Source of the DNA: Labrys monachus | Lineage (GTDB): Bacteria; Pseudomonadota; Alphaproteobacteria; Rhizobiales; Labraceae | Direction of reading: 5' to 3' | Assembly (NCBI RefSeq): GCF_030814655.1 | Contig: NZ_JAUSVK010000001.1 | Span: 1,631,501-1,695,500, forward strand | Length of the DNA: 64,000 nucleotides | Notes under the pieces: generated by a model | What the model was told of the DNA's origin: nothing | Databases searched by the model: none | What the model saw: only the letters and a program-made list of their open reading frames with translations | Shown: positions 1 through 8,543 of the stretch, piece by piece | How positions within the stretch are numbered: position 1 is the stretch's first letter | Layout of the letters: each line of letters opens with the position of its first letter | Program-made: the position numbers and the translations under genes

Positions 1-313
1 CCTGCAGGCCTTCGTCAACCTGCGCACCGGCCGTGCCGGCCCGCTGCCGCCGCCGGTGGAACGCTACGAGGAGACGCTCGACCCGGTCGGGCGCTCCGTC
101 CTCGCCCAGATGCAGTTCTGCTCGGTGGTCGGCTCGCCGCAGACGGTCAAGGCGGGCCTGGAGGACTTCATCCGCCGCACCGGCGCCGATGAGGTCATCA
201 CCACCAACATGATGTTCGATCACGCGGCCTGCATACGGTCCTATGAGATCCTGGCCGATGTCATGATCGCGCCCGCGCGGGCGGCCGGCGAGCTTCAGAC
301 CAGCGTGTCGTAG
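1..313 (+). CDS. LLM-class flavin-dependent oxidoreductase, C-terminal part
   Basis: This is the 3' end of a gene entering from the left. The reading frame is open from base 2 and stops at 311-313, giving 103 residues. The text resembles the end of luciferase-like monooxygenases of the MsnO8 type: a stretch with VGSPQTV (a substrate or flavin segment usually followed by a helix), then GADEVITTNMMFDH and a closing helix with SYEILADV. Family members use reduced flavin to oxidise small substrates; the substrate here cannot be told. The last 19 bases overlap the end of the convergent membrane-protein gene. Confidence 0.7.
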   Translation, partial: LQAFVNLRTGRAGPLPPPVERYEETLDPVGRSVLAQMQFCSVVGSPQTVKAGLEDFIRRTGADEVITTNMMFDHAACIRSYEILADVMIAPARAAGELQTSVS

Positions 314-885
314 AAACTCAGCGCCCACGCCACCTCATAGACGAGCGCGACGATCGCATAGGCCAGCTGGAAGCGCTGGTTCTCCACGCGGATGGCGACG
401 GCGCTCGCCACCACGTAGAAGCCGATGCGGATCCAGTATTCCGGTCCGAGGGCGTGCATATAGGCCGAGCCCTTGATCGTGGTGTCGACGATGTCGAGCA
501 GGAAGGTTGCGATGAGGATGCCGAAGAACCATTTCCGGCGCGACATGAAGTAGTCCCGGAAACCGCTATATTCCTGCATCGTGTCGGGAAAGAGCATGGT
601 GCACAGGAAGAAGAACGTGCTGGCGTAGAGCGCGACGAAGCCATAGAGCGGGAAAGTCCAGCCGACCCCGGAAAGATGGAATTCCCACCACCAGAAATAG
701 ACGATGTTGACCATCATGAAGACCGTCCAGACGAGGTGGACCGGATAGATCTTCTGAAGGCTCGGATGCTGCACGAAGCGGGCGAGGCCCGTCAACAGCC
801 GGCCGAGGCTCAGGCCGACGATGATGCTGATGATCGTTCTTACGTGGATATAGATGGTCGGATCGGCGGCGGGCACTGGGTTCAT
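295..885 (-). CDS. Conserved hypothetical six-helix membrane protein
   Basis: This 196-residue protein has about six hydrophobic segments (residues about 13-38, 48-66, 77-98, 115-133, 148-164, 168-190), so it is an integral inner-membrane protein. I do not recognise a functional family. Two aromatic-rich stretches (VYFWWWEF and FFFLCTMLF) are conspicuous. The ATG at 883-885 was chosen because GGAG lies about 8 bases upstream; the open frame continues further upstream but that part has no membrane-protein character. The gene converges on the flavin oxidoreductase and overlaps it by 19 bp. No function is inferred. Confidence 0.6.
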   Translation of the reverse strand: MNPVPAADPTIYIHVRTIISIIVGLSLGRLLTGLARFVQHPSLQKIYPVHLVWTVFMMVNIVYFWWWEFHLSGVGWTFPLYGFVALYASTFFFLCTMLFPDTMQEYSGFRDYFMSRRKWFFGILIATFLLDIVDTTIKGSAYMHALGPEYWIRIGFYVVASAVAIRVENQRFQLAYAIVALVYEVAWALSFYDTLV

Positions 886-1151
886 GGTCTGGCTCCGGCT
901 ATGTTCGGATCCCCGAGACGGTGGCGCGCGACTGCGAGGCTTTTCACGGCGGAGGGAGCATAGCGGAAATCGCGGATCGCCGTGATCCGCCCGCCGGTTC
1001 ATTCGAGCCGGACGACAGAGGCGGCGGTCCGGGGCCTTGATGTCGCGGTTGAAACACACCGACATGTCGGCCCGGCCTATGCGAAGGAGATCGGCGCGCG
1101 ATGCGAGGCACCGCCGGGACCGACGCGCCTCCTTGCCGAACTCGTCGGCTC

Positions 1152-2012
1152 CTACGGGATGGCGTCGGCCTGAGCCGGCGCGGGCCAGGACGCCATCCAC
1201 CAGCGCGGCCGGACGAGGGCGAGGGCGACATGACCTGCCGTCGGGACCGCGCCGGCGTCGAGCCCGTCCTGCACCCGGTCGAGGCGCAGCATGGCGAGGC
1301 CGCGCCGTCCCGACGACGAGCCGAGGGTCCCCGCCACCTTGTCGGCTATGCGGACTTCGGTGCCGGCCGGCGGCAGAACGTCGCTCGCCGACACCGGCAC
1401 GATCCGGGTGCGGGCGGTGCCGCGGTGCTGCATGCGGCTGACGACTTCCTGGCCGACATAACAGCCCTTGCGGAAGTCGACGCCGCCGAGCATGTCCATC
1501 AGCACTTCGTGGGGGAAGGCCTCGCCCCAGGCGAAGTCCTTGCCGCCCTCGGGAATGCCGAGGGCGATGCGCCGGGCGTGATAGGCCGCGAAAGCCTCGT
1601 CATCCGGCTGCCCCGGACGGGGGGCGATGCCGCGCCGGCCGAGATCGGGATCGCGCGGGTCGACATAGGCGGCGATGGCGCCGCCGTCCTGCGCCGGCGG
1701 AAAGGCATGCACGGCGAAACCCTCATCCGCGGACAGGTCCTCGATCGTCACCCGCGCTCGAAGACGATAGAAGTTCAGCCGCCTGGAGAAATCGGCGGCC
1801 TTGTCGCGGTCGGTGTCGAGAAGAAGGCCGTCGCCGCCGTCTGGCGTGGCGAGGAAATCGAACAGGATCTTGCCCTGCGGCGCCAGCAGCGCGCCCCAGC
1901 GCGCCTCGCCCGGCATCAGGCCGGCGATGTCGCAGGTGACGATATTGGCGAACCAGGAACGGGCGTCCTCGCCGGTGAGGCGCAGCACCGCACGATCTGG
2001 CAGATGGGTCAT
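1152..2012 (-). CDS. ygfZ: Folate-binding protein YgfZ (CAF17 / glycine-cleavage T-like)
   Basis: The 286-residue product is a YgfZ/GcvT-fold protein, known to bind tetrahydrofolate and to assist maturation or repair of iron-sulfur enzymes such as MiaB. The diagnostic motif KGCYVGQEVVSRMQHRG is present at about residues 196-212, with the family cysteine intact. The N-terminus (LTGEDARSWFANIVTCDI) is also typical, and the length is normal for alphaproteobacterial members. The ATG at 2010-2012 has AGGAGA 7-8 bases upstream. The reading frame runs open far upstream, but that sequence is antisense to the dihydroorotase gene. The two genes are divergent. Confidence 0.88.
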   Translation of the reverse strand: MTHLPDRAVLRLTGEDARSWFANIVTCDIAGLMPGEARWGALLAPQGKILFDFLATPDGGDGLLLDTDRDKAADFSRRLNFYRLRARVTIEDLSADEGFAVHAFPPAQDGGAIAAYVDPRDPDLGRRGIAPRPGQPDDEAFAAYHARRIALGIPEGGKDFAWGEAFPHEVLMDMLGGVDFRKGCYVGQEVVSRMQHRGTARTRIVPVSASDVLPPAGTEVRIADKVAGTLGSSSGRRGLAMLRLDRVQDGLDAGAVPTAGHVALALVRPRWWMASWPAPAQADAIP

Positions 2013-2124
2013 CGCATCGTCTCCTGTTCGGCCGTTCCTATATGGCGATCGCCCCGCCCGGCGTGAAGAGGGCGAGATTGCCGATTGAAGTACGGCGCGG
2101 TGTGGGGGAGAAGGGGAGAATTTC

Positions 2125-2158
2125 TCCCGGGACCGCCGGCATCCCGCCGGTCCCGGGA
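2125..2158. repeat. Palindromic intergenic element (REP-like), copy 1
   Basis: Arms TCCCGGGACCG and CGGTCCCGGGA pair perfectly around a short spacer, just upstream of the dihydroorotase start. The core (GGGACCGCCGGCATCC) resembles the element at 7676-7752, which suggests a dispersed palindromic repeat rather than a gene-specific site. Confidence 0.5.
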
Positions 2159-2180
2159 AGCGAACCTCACGGAGAGCACC

Positions 2181-3506
2181 TTGCCCCAGACCTTCGACCG
2201 CATCTTCAGACATGGCGAGATCGTCAACCAGGACGGGCGCCATCGCAGCGATCTGGGCGTGCGCGCCGGCCGGATCGCGGCCATCGGAGACCTGTCGCGG
2301 GCCGACGCCGGCGAGGTCGTCGACTGTACCGGCCTGACCATCCTGCCCGGCATCATCGACAGCCAGGTGCATTTCCGCGAGCCCGGGCAGACGCAGAAGG
2401 AAGACCTCGAGACCGGCTCGCTCGCCGCCGTGATGGGCGGGGTGACGGCTGTGTTCGAAATGCCCAACACCGATCCCCTGACGACCTCGCCGGAGGCGCT
2501 GGCCGACAAGGTAGGCCGCGGGCGCGGGCGCATGCATTGCGACTTCGCCTTCTGGGTGGGCGGGACACGGGAGAATGCCGTTGATGTCGCCGAGTTGGAG
2601 CGCCTGCCGGGCGCCGCGGGCATCAAGGTCTTCATGGGCTCCTCCACCGGCTCGCTGCTGGTCGAGGACGACGACGGCGTGCGCGAGATCCTGAAGCGCA
2701 CCCGCCGCCGGGCCGCCTTCCATTCCGAGGACGAATTCCGCCTGCGCGAGCGGCGCGACCTGCGCGTGCCGGGCGACGCTTCCTCCCATCCGGTGTGGCG
2801 CGATGTCGAGACGGCGCTTCGCTCGACCCGTCGCCTCGTGGCGATCGCCGAGGCGGCGGGCGCCCCGATCCACGTCCTCCATATCTCCACCGCCGAGGAG
2901 ATGGCCTTCCTCGCCGATCACAAGGCGCTCGCGACCTGCGAGGCGACGCCGCACCATCTCACCCTGGCCGGCCCGGAAGCCTATGAGAAGCTCGGCACGC
3001 TCGTGCAGATGAACCCGCCGGTGCGCGATGCCGCGCATCGCGCCGCCCTCTGGCGCGGCCTGGAGCAGGGGGTCGTCGACGTGCTCGGTTCGGATCACGC
3101 GCCGCATACGCTGGAGGAGAAGGCCAAGCCCTATCCGGCCTCGCCGTCCGGCATGACGGGCGTGCAGACCCTGGTGCCGATCATGCTCGACCATGTGAAT
3201 GCCGGGCGCCTGACGCTGGAGCGCTTCGTCGACCTGTCGAGCCACGGCCCCAACCGCATCTTCGGCATCGCCGGCAAGGGACGCATCGCGGTCGGCTACG
3301 ATGCCGATCTCACCATCGTCGACATGAAGCGCCGGCAGACCATCCGCAACGACTGGATCGCCTCCCGCTGCGGCTGGACGCCCTATGACGGCCTCACCGT
3401 CACGGGCTGGCCGATCGGCACCATCGTGCGCGGCGCCCGGGTGATGTGGGAAGGCGCGCTGGACGAGAAGGCGCGCGGCGAGCCGGTGCGGTTCTGGACG
3501 GCGTAG
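2181..3506 (+). CDS. Dihydroorotase-type amidohydrolase with altered first metal ligand
   Basis: This 441-residue amidohydrolase resembles type I dihydroorotases, which close carbamoyl-aspartate to dihydroorotate in pyrimidine synthesis. Visible landmarks are the metal-site strand DSQVHFREPG, the lysine that would be carboxylated (GIKVFMGSSTGSL), FHSEDE, HVLHIST and the catalytic aspartate in GSDHAPHT. In the usual DxHxH signature the first histidine is replaced by glutamine. All other ligands are kept. The TTG at 2181 was chosen: GGAG lies 7 bases upstream and the protein then begins just before the conserved first strand. The frame is open upstream to 2085 but crosses the palindrome. No pyrB or pyrX neighbour is present, so a hydantoinase-like role is possible. 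Confidence 0.78.
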   Translation: MPQTFDRIFRHGEIVNQDGRHRSDLGVRAGRIAAIGDLSRADAGEVVDCTGLTILPGIIDSQVHFREPGQTQKEDLETGSLAAVMGGVTAVFEMPNTDPLTTSPEALADKVGRGRGRMHCDFAFWVGGTRENAVDVAELERLPGAAGIKVFMGSSTGSLLVEDDDGVREILKRTRRRAAFHSEDEFRLRERRDLRVPGDASSHPVWRDVETALRSTRRLVAIAEAAGAPIHVLHISTAEEMAFLADHKALATCEATPHHLTLAGPEAYEKLGTLVQMNPPVRDAAHRAALWRGLEQGVVDVLGSDHAPHTLEEKAKPYPASPSGMTGVQTLVPIMLDHVNAGRLTLERFVDLSSHGPNRIFGIAGKGRIAVGYDADLTIVDMKRRQTIRNDWIASRCGWTPYDGLTVTGWPIGTIVRGARVMWEGALDEKARGEPVRFWTA

Positions 3507-3629
3507 GCGCGGCCGGTCTCATCCTCACGTGGAGAATCAACTCGAAGAAAGGGTGTGAAGCCGGAGAAAATATCGGCGCCGCAGGCACTTGCGGGCTCGG
3601 GCTGCGATTTTGATTCGGGCCCGGGCCGG

Positions 3630-4520
3630 TCAACCTCGGCGCGTCGGCATCAGCAGCCAGCCGAGCAGCAGCCCCACCGCCAGGCCGATACCGTGGGCCG
3701 TGAAGCTGATCTGCGGCACGGCGAGATCGATCACCGCCTGGATGGCGAGCACCATGATGATCAAGGTGAGGTTGCGCCGGTCCGCCACCGCGCGCGAGGC
3801 GAGGAAGTCGGCGAGACGGCGCAGGGCGATCGCCCCGAGCAGGGCGAAGATCGCGCCGGACGCGCCGACGAGCAGGTTGGGCTCGATCAAGCCCATCTGC
3901 GTCAGCCACAGGACGCCGGCCATCGACGCCAGCCCGCCGACGCCGTAGATGAGGCCCGTGCGCAGCGGCCCCATCGCGGCTTCGACGAAGCGCCCGAGCA
4001 CCCAGAGCGCGAACATGTTGCTGACGAGGTGTTCGGGGCCGGCATGCAGGAACATCGCGGTCGCCAGCCGCCACCATTCGTGGTCCCGCAGGACGGATTC
4101 GGGCCAGAGCCCGCCGAGATCGAACAGGGTCTGCAGGTCCTGCGAGCCGCCCCGATACGTCTCGGCGGCGAACATCGCGCAATTGGCGAGGATGAGCCCG
4201 TAGGTCACCGGGGTCTCGCGCCAACTCGTCCGCCCCGGCGCGCGATCGTGGCTGCCCTGCATTTCCAGGGCGTCGGCATGGGCCCGGGCGGGCGGCGACA
4301 GGATCCAGGCGGCTTCCTCGACCGGCGATTGGAGGCGGCGCGCGATCATGTCGCGCTGCCGGGTATCGAGGCCGCCGGTGTCGATGCCGCCGAGGAGACG
4401 GCGTGCCTCCTCACCCTGTCCGGCGGCCTGCAGGGCGGTCGCCGTCCAGAAGGTCCCGAAGCGGGCGGCATGATGGCCACGGTCGCCAATTGCCGGCGCG
4501 TGGCTTCGACGCGGCCGCAA
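3630..4520 (-). CDS. Rhomboid intramembrane serine protease, catalytic half (downstream of a frameshift)
   Basis: This frame encodes a complete rhomboid domain. It has HLVSNMFALWVLG, the catalytic serine in GASGAIFALLG and the catalytic histidine in SFTAHGIGLAVG, on about six membrane helices. Rhomboids cleave transmembrane substrates inside the bilayer. The first ~70 residues (WTATALQAAGQGEEARRLLGG) are TPR-like and read as the continuation of the upstream frame 4346-5167. The two frames appear to be one gene broken by a one-base shift near 4460-4475. If the break is real, a shorter protein could start at an internal ATG near 4263 and still contain the whole protease domain. The stop is at 3630-3632. 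Confidence 0.7.
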   Translation of the reverse strand: MRPRRSHAPAIGDRGHHAARFGTFWTATALQAAGQGEEARRLLGGIDTGGLDTRQRDMIARRLQSPVEEAAWILSPPARAHADALEMQGSHDRAPGRTSWRETPVTYGLILANCAMFAAETYRGGSQDLQTLFDLGGLWPESVLRDHEWWRLATAMFLHAGPEHLVSNMFALWVLGRFVEAAMGPLRTGLIYGVGGLASMAGVLWLTQMGLIEPNLLVGASGAIFALLGAIALRRLADFLASRAVADRRNLTLIIMVLAIQAVIDLAVPQISFTAHGIGLAVGLLLGWLLMPTRRG

Positions 4521-5167
4521 AAGGCGAGCACCATCAGCCGGGCGAGCGAGGCGGTGCTGCCGGTCAGTGCCCCCGCATAGCTGGCATGGGCGCGGACCAT
4601 TGCATCGAGCTGCCCGGTCTCACCGAAGGCGCGGATGGCGTGATTGACGAGTTCCGGGGTGGCCCGCATCGGGTGGCGGGCCAGGAACGCCGCCAATCCC
4701 TGCCAGTCGCCGCGCTGGCTCAGGATCTGCATCTGCAGGACGGAAGCCTGGTCGGGGGTCGCAGAGGCTTGAAGTGCGGCGAGAGCGGCGATCCGGCCTT
4801 CGGGTGTGGATTGCGCCAGGGCGGCGCAATGCCGTGCCTCGAAACGCATCCTTGCGGTCGGATGCAGGAGGAAGGCGAGGCGCGCATAGAGGGCGGCGTC
4901 CTTGAAGCGGCTGGCGACGAGGCGGCGGTTGGCCATGCCGATGAGGAGGGCCGGGAGGAGGGTCAGCGCCAGCGCCAGCGCCGCGACATAGCCGTAGATG
5001 GCGGGAAACAACTCGTAGCCGGCGGCGGCGAGCACGATGACTCCGGCATGCATCGCGAACTCCTTCGCGCTGCCGGGCAGGCGGTGGACCTGCGTGATGA
5101 CCATCTGCGCGATGATGACGGCCGAATAGGAGGCGGCGGAGAGGGCAAGGAAAAGCTGCAGGTCCAT
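4346..5167 (-). CDS. N-terminal membrane/TPR half of the same rhomboid gene (frameshifted)
   Basis: The frame begins at the ATG 5165-5167 with three hydrophobic segments within the first ~85 residues. A soluble, helical, repeat-like stretch of about 160 residues follows (for example ILSQRGDWQGLAAFLARHP). From about residue 233 the text turns into low-complexity Ser/Pro/Arg sequence (SGPSGRRPPCR), the mark of reading out of frame. The other minus-strand frame picks up the TPR-like pattern at exactly this point and leads into the rhomboid domain. I therefore read both as one ~510-residue membrane-TPR-rhomboid gene carrying a frameshift or sequencing error. Only the first ~230 residues of this frame are likely authentic. 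Confidence 0.6.
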   Translation of the reverse strand: MDLQLFLALSAASYSAVIIAQMVITQVHRLPGSAKEFAMHAGVIVLAAAGYELFPAIYGYVAALALALTLLPALLIGMANRRLVASRFKDAALYARLAFLLHPTARMRFEARHCAALAQSTPEGRIAALAALQASATPDQASVLQMQILSQRGDWQGLAAFLARHPMRATPELVNHAIRAFGETGQLDAMVRAHASYAGALTGSTASLARLMVLAFCGRVEATRRQLATVAIMPPASGPSGRRPPCRPPDRVRRHAVSSAASTPAASIPGSAT

Positions 5168-5350
5168 GGCGGGGTTTTGCCGAAACCGGCGCCTCGCCGC
5201 AACTGCGATCGTTCAGGGATGGCGGATGCGGCGAAGCGCGTCCGGGGCGCTTCTCCACCGAAGGGGCGCGTCCGCTGCATGGCTTTTTCTTTCTCCGGCG
5301 GCCCGGAAAGGGCTATAGAGGGGAAAATTATGGTATGTAACAGGTAGGTC

Positions 5351-5599
5351 ATGGCCGAAAAGCCGTCCGAAATCGTGGCTCTGAGCTTCGAAAAGGCGCT
5401 CGCAGAGCTCGAACAGATCGTCCGCAGTCTTGAGGGCGGCAACGTGCCGCTGGAAGAATCGATCGCGCTTTTCGGGCGCGGCGAACAGCTCAAGGCCCAT
5501 TGCGACAAATTGCTGAAGGTGGCGGAGGCCAAGGTCGACAAGATCCGCCTCGACGCGGAAGGCAGACCCGCCGGCCTCGAGGCGCTGCCCGAGGCCTGA
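5351..5599 (+). CDS. xseB: Exodeoxyribonuclease VII small subunit
   Basis: The 82-residue, almost entirely helical product matches XseB, which binds the XseA catalytic subunit. Together they degrade single-stranded DNA to oligonucleotides in the cytoplasm. The typical pattern is clear: [17 protein letters not shown], then [18 protein letters not shown] and a charged C-terminal helix. Length is normal. AGGTAGG lies just before the ATG. xseA is not nearby. The gene precedes dxs by 133 bp in the same direction, an arrangement common in alphaproteobacteria (xseB, then isoprenoid genes). Confidence 0.92.
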   Translation: MAEKPSEIVALSFEKALAELEQIVRSLEGGNVPLEESIALFGRGEQLKAHCDKLLKVAEAKVDKIRLDAEGRPAGLEALPEA

Positions 5600-5732
5600 G
5601 GAGCGGGTGACGCTTCGATCCGGCTGAGCCCCAGCCGGCCCATGGCCTGAACGCCACGAACCTCAACACGCAGGATTCTTCCCGGCCCCTGCGGCCGGGC
5701 CGGATTCCCGCCAATCGACTCCCGGTGACACC

Positions 5733-7649
5733 TTGCCCCAGCCTTCGACGCCGTTGTTGGATACGATCCGTATACCGTCCGATCTACGTTCTCTGCCGGA
5801 GGACAAGCTCCGGCAGGTTGCGGACGAGTTGCGGGCGGAGATGATCGACGCGGTGTCGGTGACGGGCGGTCATCTGGGTGCGGGGCTGGGGGTGGTGGAG
5901 CTGACGGTGGCGCTGCATGCGGTGTTCGACACGCCGGCGGACCGTGTGATCTGGGATGTCGGGCACCAGGCCTATCCGCACAAGATCCTCACGGGCCGGC
6001 GGGACCGGATCCGGACGCTGCGCCAGCCCGGGGGCCTTTCGGGTTTCACGCGGCGCAGCGAGAGCGAATACGACCCGTTCGGGGCGGCGCATTCCTCGAC
6101 GTCGATCTCGGCGGGGCTGGGGATGGCGGCGGCGCGGGACCTGAAGGGCGGGCGGAACAATGTGATCTGCGTGATCGGCGACGGGGCGATGTCGGCGGGC
6201 ATGGCCTATGAGGCGATGAACAATGCGGGGGCGCTGGGGTCGCGGCTGATCGTGATCCTGAACGACAACGACATGTCGATCGCCCCGCCGGTGGGGGCGA
6301 TGTCGGCCTATCTGGCGCGCCTGGTGTCGGGGGGCACGTACAAGAACCTGCGCGATTTCGGCAAGATGCTGGCGCAGAAGCTGCCGCGCTTCTTCTACGA
6401 CAAGGCGCGGCGGACGGAGGAGTTCGCGCGGGGGCTGCTGACGGGGGGCACGCTGTTCGAGGAGCTCGGCTTTTATTATGTCGGGCCGATCGACGGGCAC
6501 AATCTCGACCATCTCATGCCGGTTTTGAAGAATGTGCGCGACCAGGCGGAGGGGCCGATCCTGGTGCATGTGGTGACGCAGAAGGGCAAGGGCTACGGCC
6601 CGGCGGAGGCGTCGGCGGACAAGTATCACGGGGTGGTGAAGTTCGACGTGATCACGGGGACGCAGGTGAAGGCGAAGGCGAATGCGCCGGCCTATACGCG
6701 TGTGTTCGCCGAGGCGCTGGTGAAGGAGGCGGAGCGGGACGAGCGGGTGGTGGCGGTGACGGCGGCGATGCCGTCGGGGACGGGGCTGGATTTGTTCGGC
6801 CAGGCCTTCCCGCAGCGTCTTTACGATGTGGGGATCGCCGAGCAGCATGCGGTGACGTTTTCGGCGGGGCTTGCGGCGGAGGGCTACAAGCCGTTCTGCG
6901 CGATCTATTCGACCTTCCTGCAGCGGGCCTATGACCAGGTGGTGCACGACGTGGCGATCCAGAACTTGGCCGTCCGGTTCCCGATCGACCGGGCGGGGCT
7001 GGTGGGGGCGGACGGAGCGACGCATGCCGGGGCGTTCGACGTGGCGTATCTGGGCTGCCTGCCGAACATGGTGGTGATGGCGGCGGCGGACGAGGCGGAA
7101 TTGGTTCACATGGTGGCGACGGCGGCGGCGCATGACGCGGGGCCGATCGCGTTCCGCTACCCGCGCGGGGAGGGCGTGGGGGTGGAGATGCCGGAGCAGG
7201 GCGTGCCCTTGGCGATCGGGCGGGGGCGGGTGCTGCGCGAGGGCAGCCATATCGCGCTGTTGTCGCTGGGGACGCGGCTGGCCGAATGCCTGAAGGCGGC
7301 GGAGGACCTGGCGGCGTTCGGACTGTCGGCGACGGTGGCGGATGCGCGCTTCGCCAAGCCGCTGGACCAGGATCTGGTGCTGCGGCTGGCGCGCGAGCAT
7401 GAGGTGCTGCTGACGGTGGAGGAAGGCTCGGTGGGCGGCTTCGGCTCGTTCGTGGCGCAGTGCCTGGCCGATGCGGGCGCCTTCGACCGCGGGCTGAAGT
7501 TCCGCTCGCTGGTGCTGCCGGACCTGTTCCTCGACCACGACAAGCCCGAGACGCTCTATGCCCGCGCCGGCCTCGACGCCGCCGGCATCGTCGCCAAGGT
7601 CCTCGCCGTCCTCGGACGCGACACGCTTTCCGGCGCCAAACGCGCGTGA
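5733..7649 (+). CDS. dxs: 1-deoxy-D-xylulose-5-phosphate synthase
   Basis: DXS condenses pyruvate and glyceraldehyde 3-phosphate with thiamine diphosphate, the first step of the MEP isoprenoid pathway. The 638-residue protein has [13 protein letters not shown], the ThDP/Mg signature [16 protein letters not shown], the pyrimidine domain glutamate in [16 protein letters not shown], and a C-terminal transketolase domain. The start is a TTG at 5733. The interior (about 5850-7430) uses GGG, GCG and GTG codons far more than either end of the gene or its neighbours, which prefer GGC, GCC and GTC; this looks like a mosaic gene or local biased conversion. tlyA follows in the same direction. Confidence 0.95.
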   Translation: MPQPSTPLLDTIRIPSDLRSLPEDKLRQVADELRAEMIDAVSVTGGHLGAGLGVVELTVALHAVFDTPADRVIWDVGHQAYPHKILTGRRDRIRTLRQPGGLSGFTRRSESEYDPFGAAHSSTSISAGLGMAAARDLKGGRNNVICVIGDGAMSAGMAYEAMNNAGALGSRLIVILNDNDMSIAPPVGAMSAYLARLVSGGTYKNLRDFGKMLAQKLPRFFYDKARRTEEFARGLLTGGTLFEELGFYYVGPIDGHNLDHLMPVLKNVRDQAEGPILVHVVTQKGKGYGPAEASADKYHGVVKFDVITGTQVKAKANAPAYTRVFAEALVKEAERDERVVAVTAAMPSGTGLDLFGQAFPQRLYDVGIAEQHAVTFSAGLAAEGYKPFCAIYSTFLQRAYDQVVHDVAIQNLAVRFPIDRAGLVGADGATHAGAFDVAYLGCLPNMVVMAAADEAELVHMVATAAAHDAGPIAFRYPRGEGVGVEMPEQGVPLAIGRGRVLREGSHIALLSLGTRLAECLKAAEDLAAFGLSATVADARFAKPLDQDLVLRLAREHEVLLTVEEGSVGGFGSFVAQCLADAGAFDRGLKFRSLVLPDLFLDHDKPETLYARAGLDAAGIVAKVLAVLGRDTLSGAKRA

Positions 7650-7675
7650 TGCTTCCCGGGGAGCGCGGACATCCT

Positions 7676-7752
7676 GGGACCGCGGGCATCCTGCCCGCCT
7701 CTTGGGATCCGCGCCGCCGGCCGGAAGGGGCAGGCTGGAAGCCTGCGGTCCC
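7676..7752. repeat. Long imperfect inverted repeat (REP-like), copy 2
   Basis: In the gap between dxs and tlyA, arms of about 24 bases at 7676-7699 and 7727-7752 pair with only a few mismatches (both outer ends read GGGACCGC toward the centre). The outer part matches the smaller palindrome at 2125-2158. It could act as a terminator or mRNA stabiliser after dxs, but its similarity to the other copy suggests a dispersed intergenic repeat. Confidence 0.55.
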
Positions 7753-7811
7753 GGGAGGGCCGATCCACCTCCGGCGTTCTGTCTTGCGGCGTCCGCCGCT
7801 GAAGGGATGTG

Positions 7812-8543
7812 ATGCGGAAAAGGGCTGATCTCCTTCTCGTCGAGCGCGGCTTCTTCGACAGCCGGGCCCGGGCGCAGGCTGCGATCCAGGCCGGGCTGGT
7901 CACCGCGGACGGCCGGCCGGTGAAGAAGGCATCCGAGGCGCTGGAGCCGGATGCCGTCATCGAGGCCCGGCCGGCCCACCCCTTCGTCTCGCGCGGCGGC
8001 GTCAAGCTCGACCATGTCCTCGACCATTTCGGCATTGCCGTCGAAGGGCGGATCGCCCTCGACGTCGGCGCCTCGACCGGCGGCTTCAGCGACGTGCTCC
8101 TGCGGCGCGGTGCCGCCAAGGTCTATGCTGTCGATGTCGGGCGCGACCAGCTCCATGCGAGCCTGCGCGGGGAGCCGCGGCTGGTCTCGCTGGAAGGGGT
8201 CGATGCCCGCCGGCTCGACCCGGCGCTGATCCCCGATGCGGTCGATCTCGTCGTGGCCGATGTCAGCTTCATTTCGCTGGCCCTCGTGCTGCCGCCGGCG
8301 CTGGCGCTGGCCGGCGGGGGGGCCGATCTCGCCGTGCTGATCAAGCCGCAATTCGAGGCGGGGCGCGACAGGATCGGCAAGGGAGGCATCGTCAGGGACG
8401 AGGCCGTCCATGCGGAAGTCTGCACCCGCATCGCCGATCTCGTCACCGGGCTCGGCTGGCGCGTGCGCGGCACCGTGCCCTCGCCGATCGAGGGCGGAGA
8501 CGGCAACCGGGAATTTCTCCTGGCGGCGGAACGGGTTTCTTGA
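7812..8543 (+). CDS. tlyA: TlyA-type rRNA 2'-O-methyltransferase (hemolysin A family)
   Basis: The 243-residue protein combines an N-terminal S4 RNA-binding domain (residues about 2-60, RADLLLVERGFFDSRARAQ) with an FtsJ-like SAM domain. Motif I is ALDVGASTGGFSDVLL, and the catalytic region has VVADVSFISL and LIKPQFEAG. TlyA enzymes methylate 2'-hydroxyls of cytidines in 16S and/or 23S rRNA. The ATG at 7812 sits 5 bases after AAGGG; a GTG at 7809 is the alternative. The stop overlaps the start of the next gene by 4 bp (TTGA), so the two RNA methyltransferases are translationally coupled. Confidence 0.88.
   Translation: MRKRADLLLVERGFFDSRARAQAAIQAGLVTADGRPVKKASEALEPDAVIEARPAHPFVSRGGVKLDHVLDHFGIAVEGRIALDVGASTGGFSDVLLRRGAAKVYAVDVGRDQLHASLRGEPRLVSLEGVDARRLDPALIPDAVDLVVADVSFISLALVLPPALALAGGGADLAVLIKPQFEAGRDRIGKGGIVRDEAVHAEVCTRIADLVTGLGWRVRGTVPSPIEGGDGNREFLLAAERVS

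Noticed and set aside
886-1151. Possible small gene between the membrane protein and ygfZ
   Set aside because: Several overlapping frames exist but all are Arg/Ser/Pro-rich, with no start signal or family pattern.
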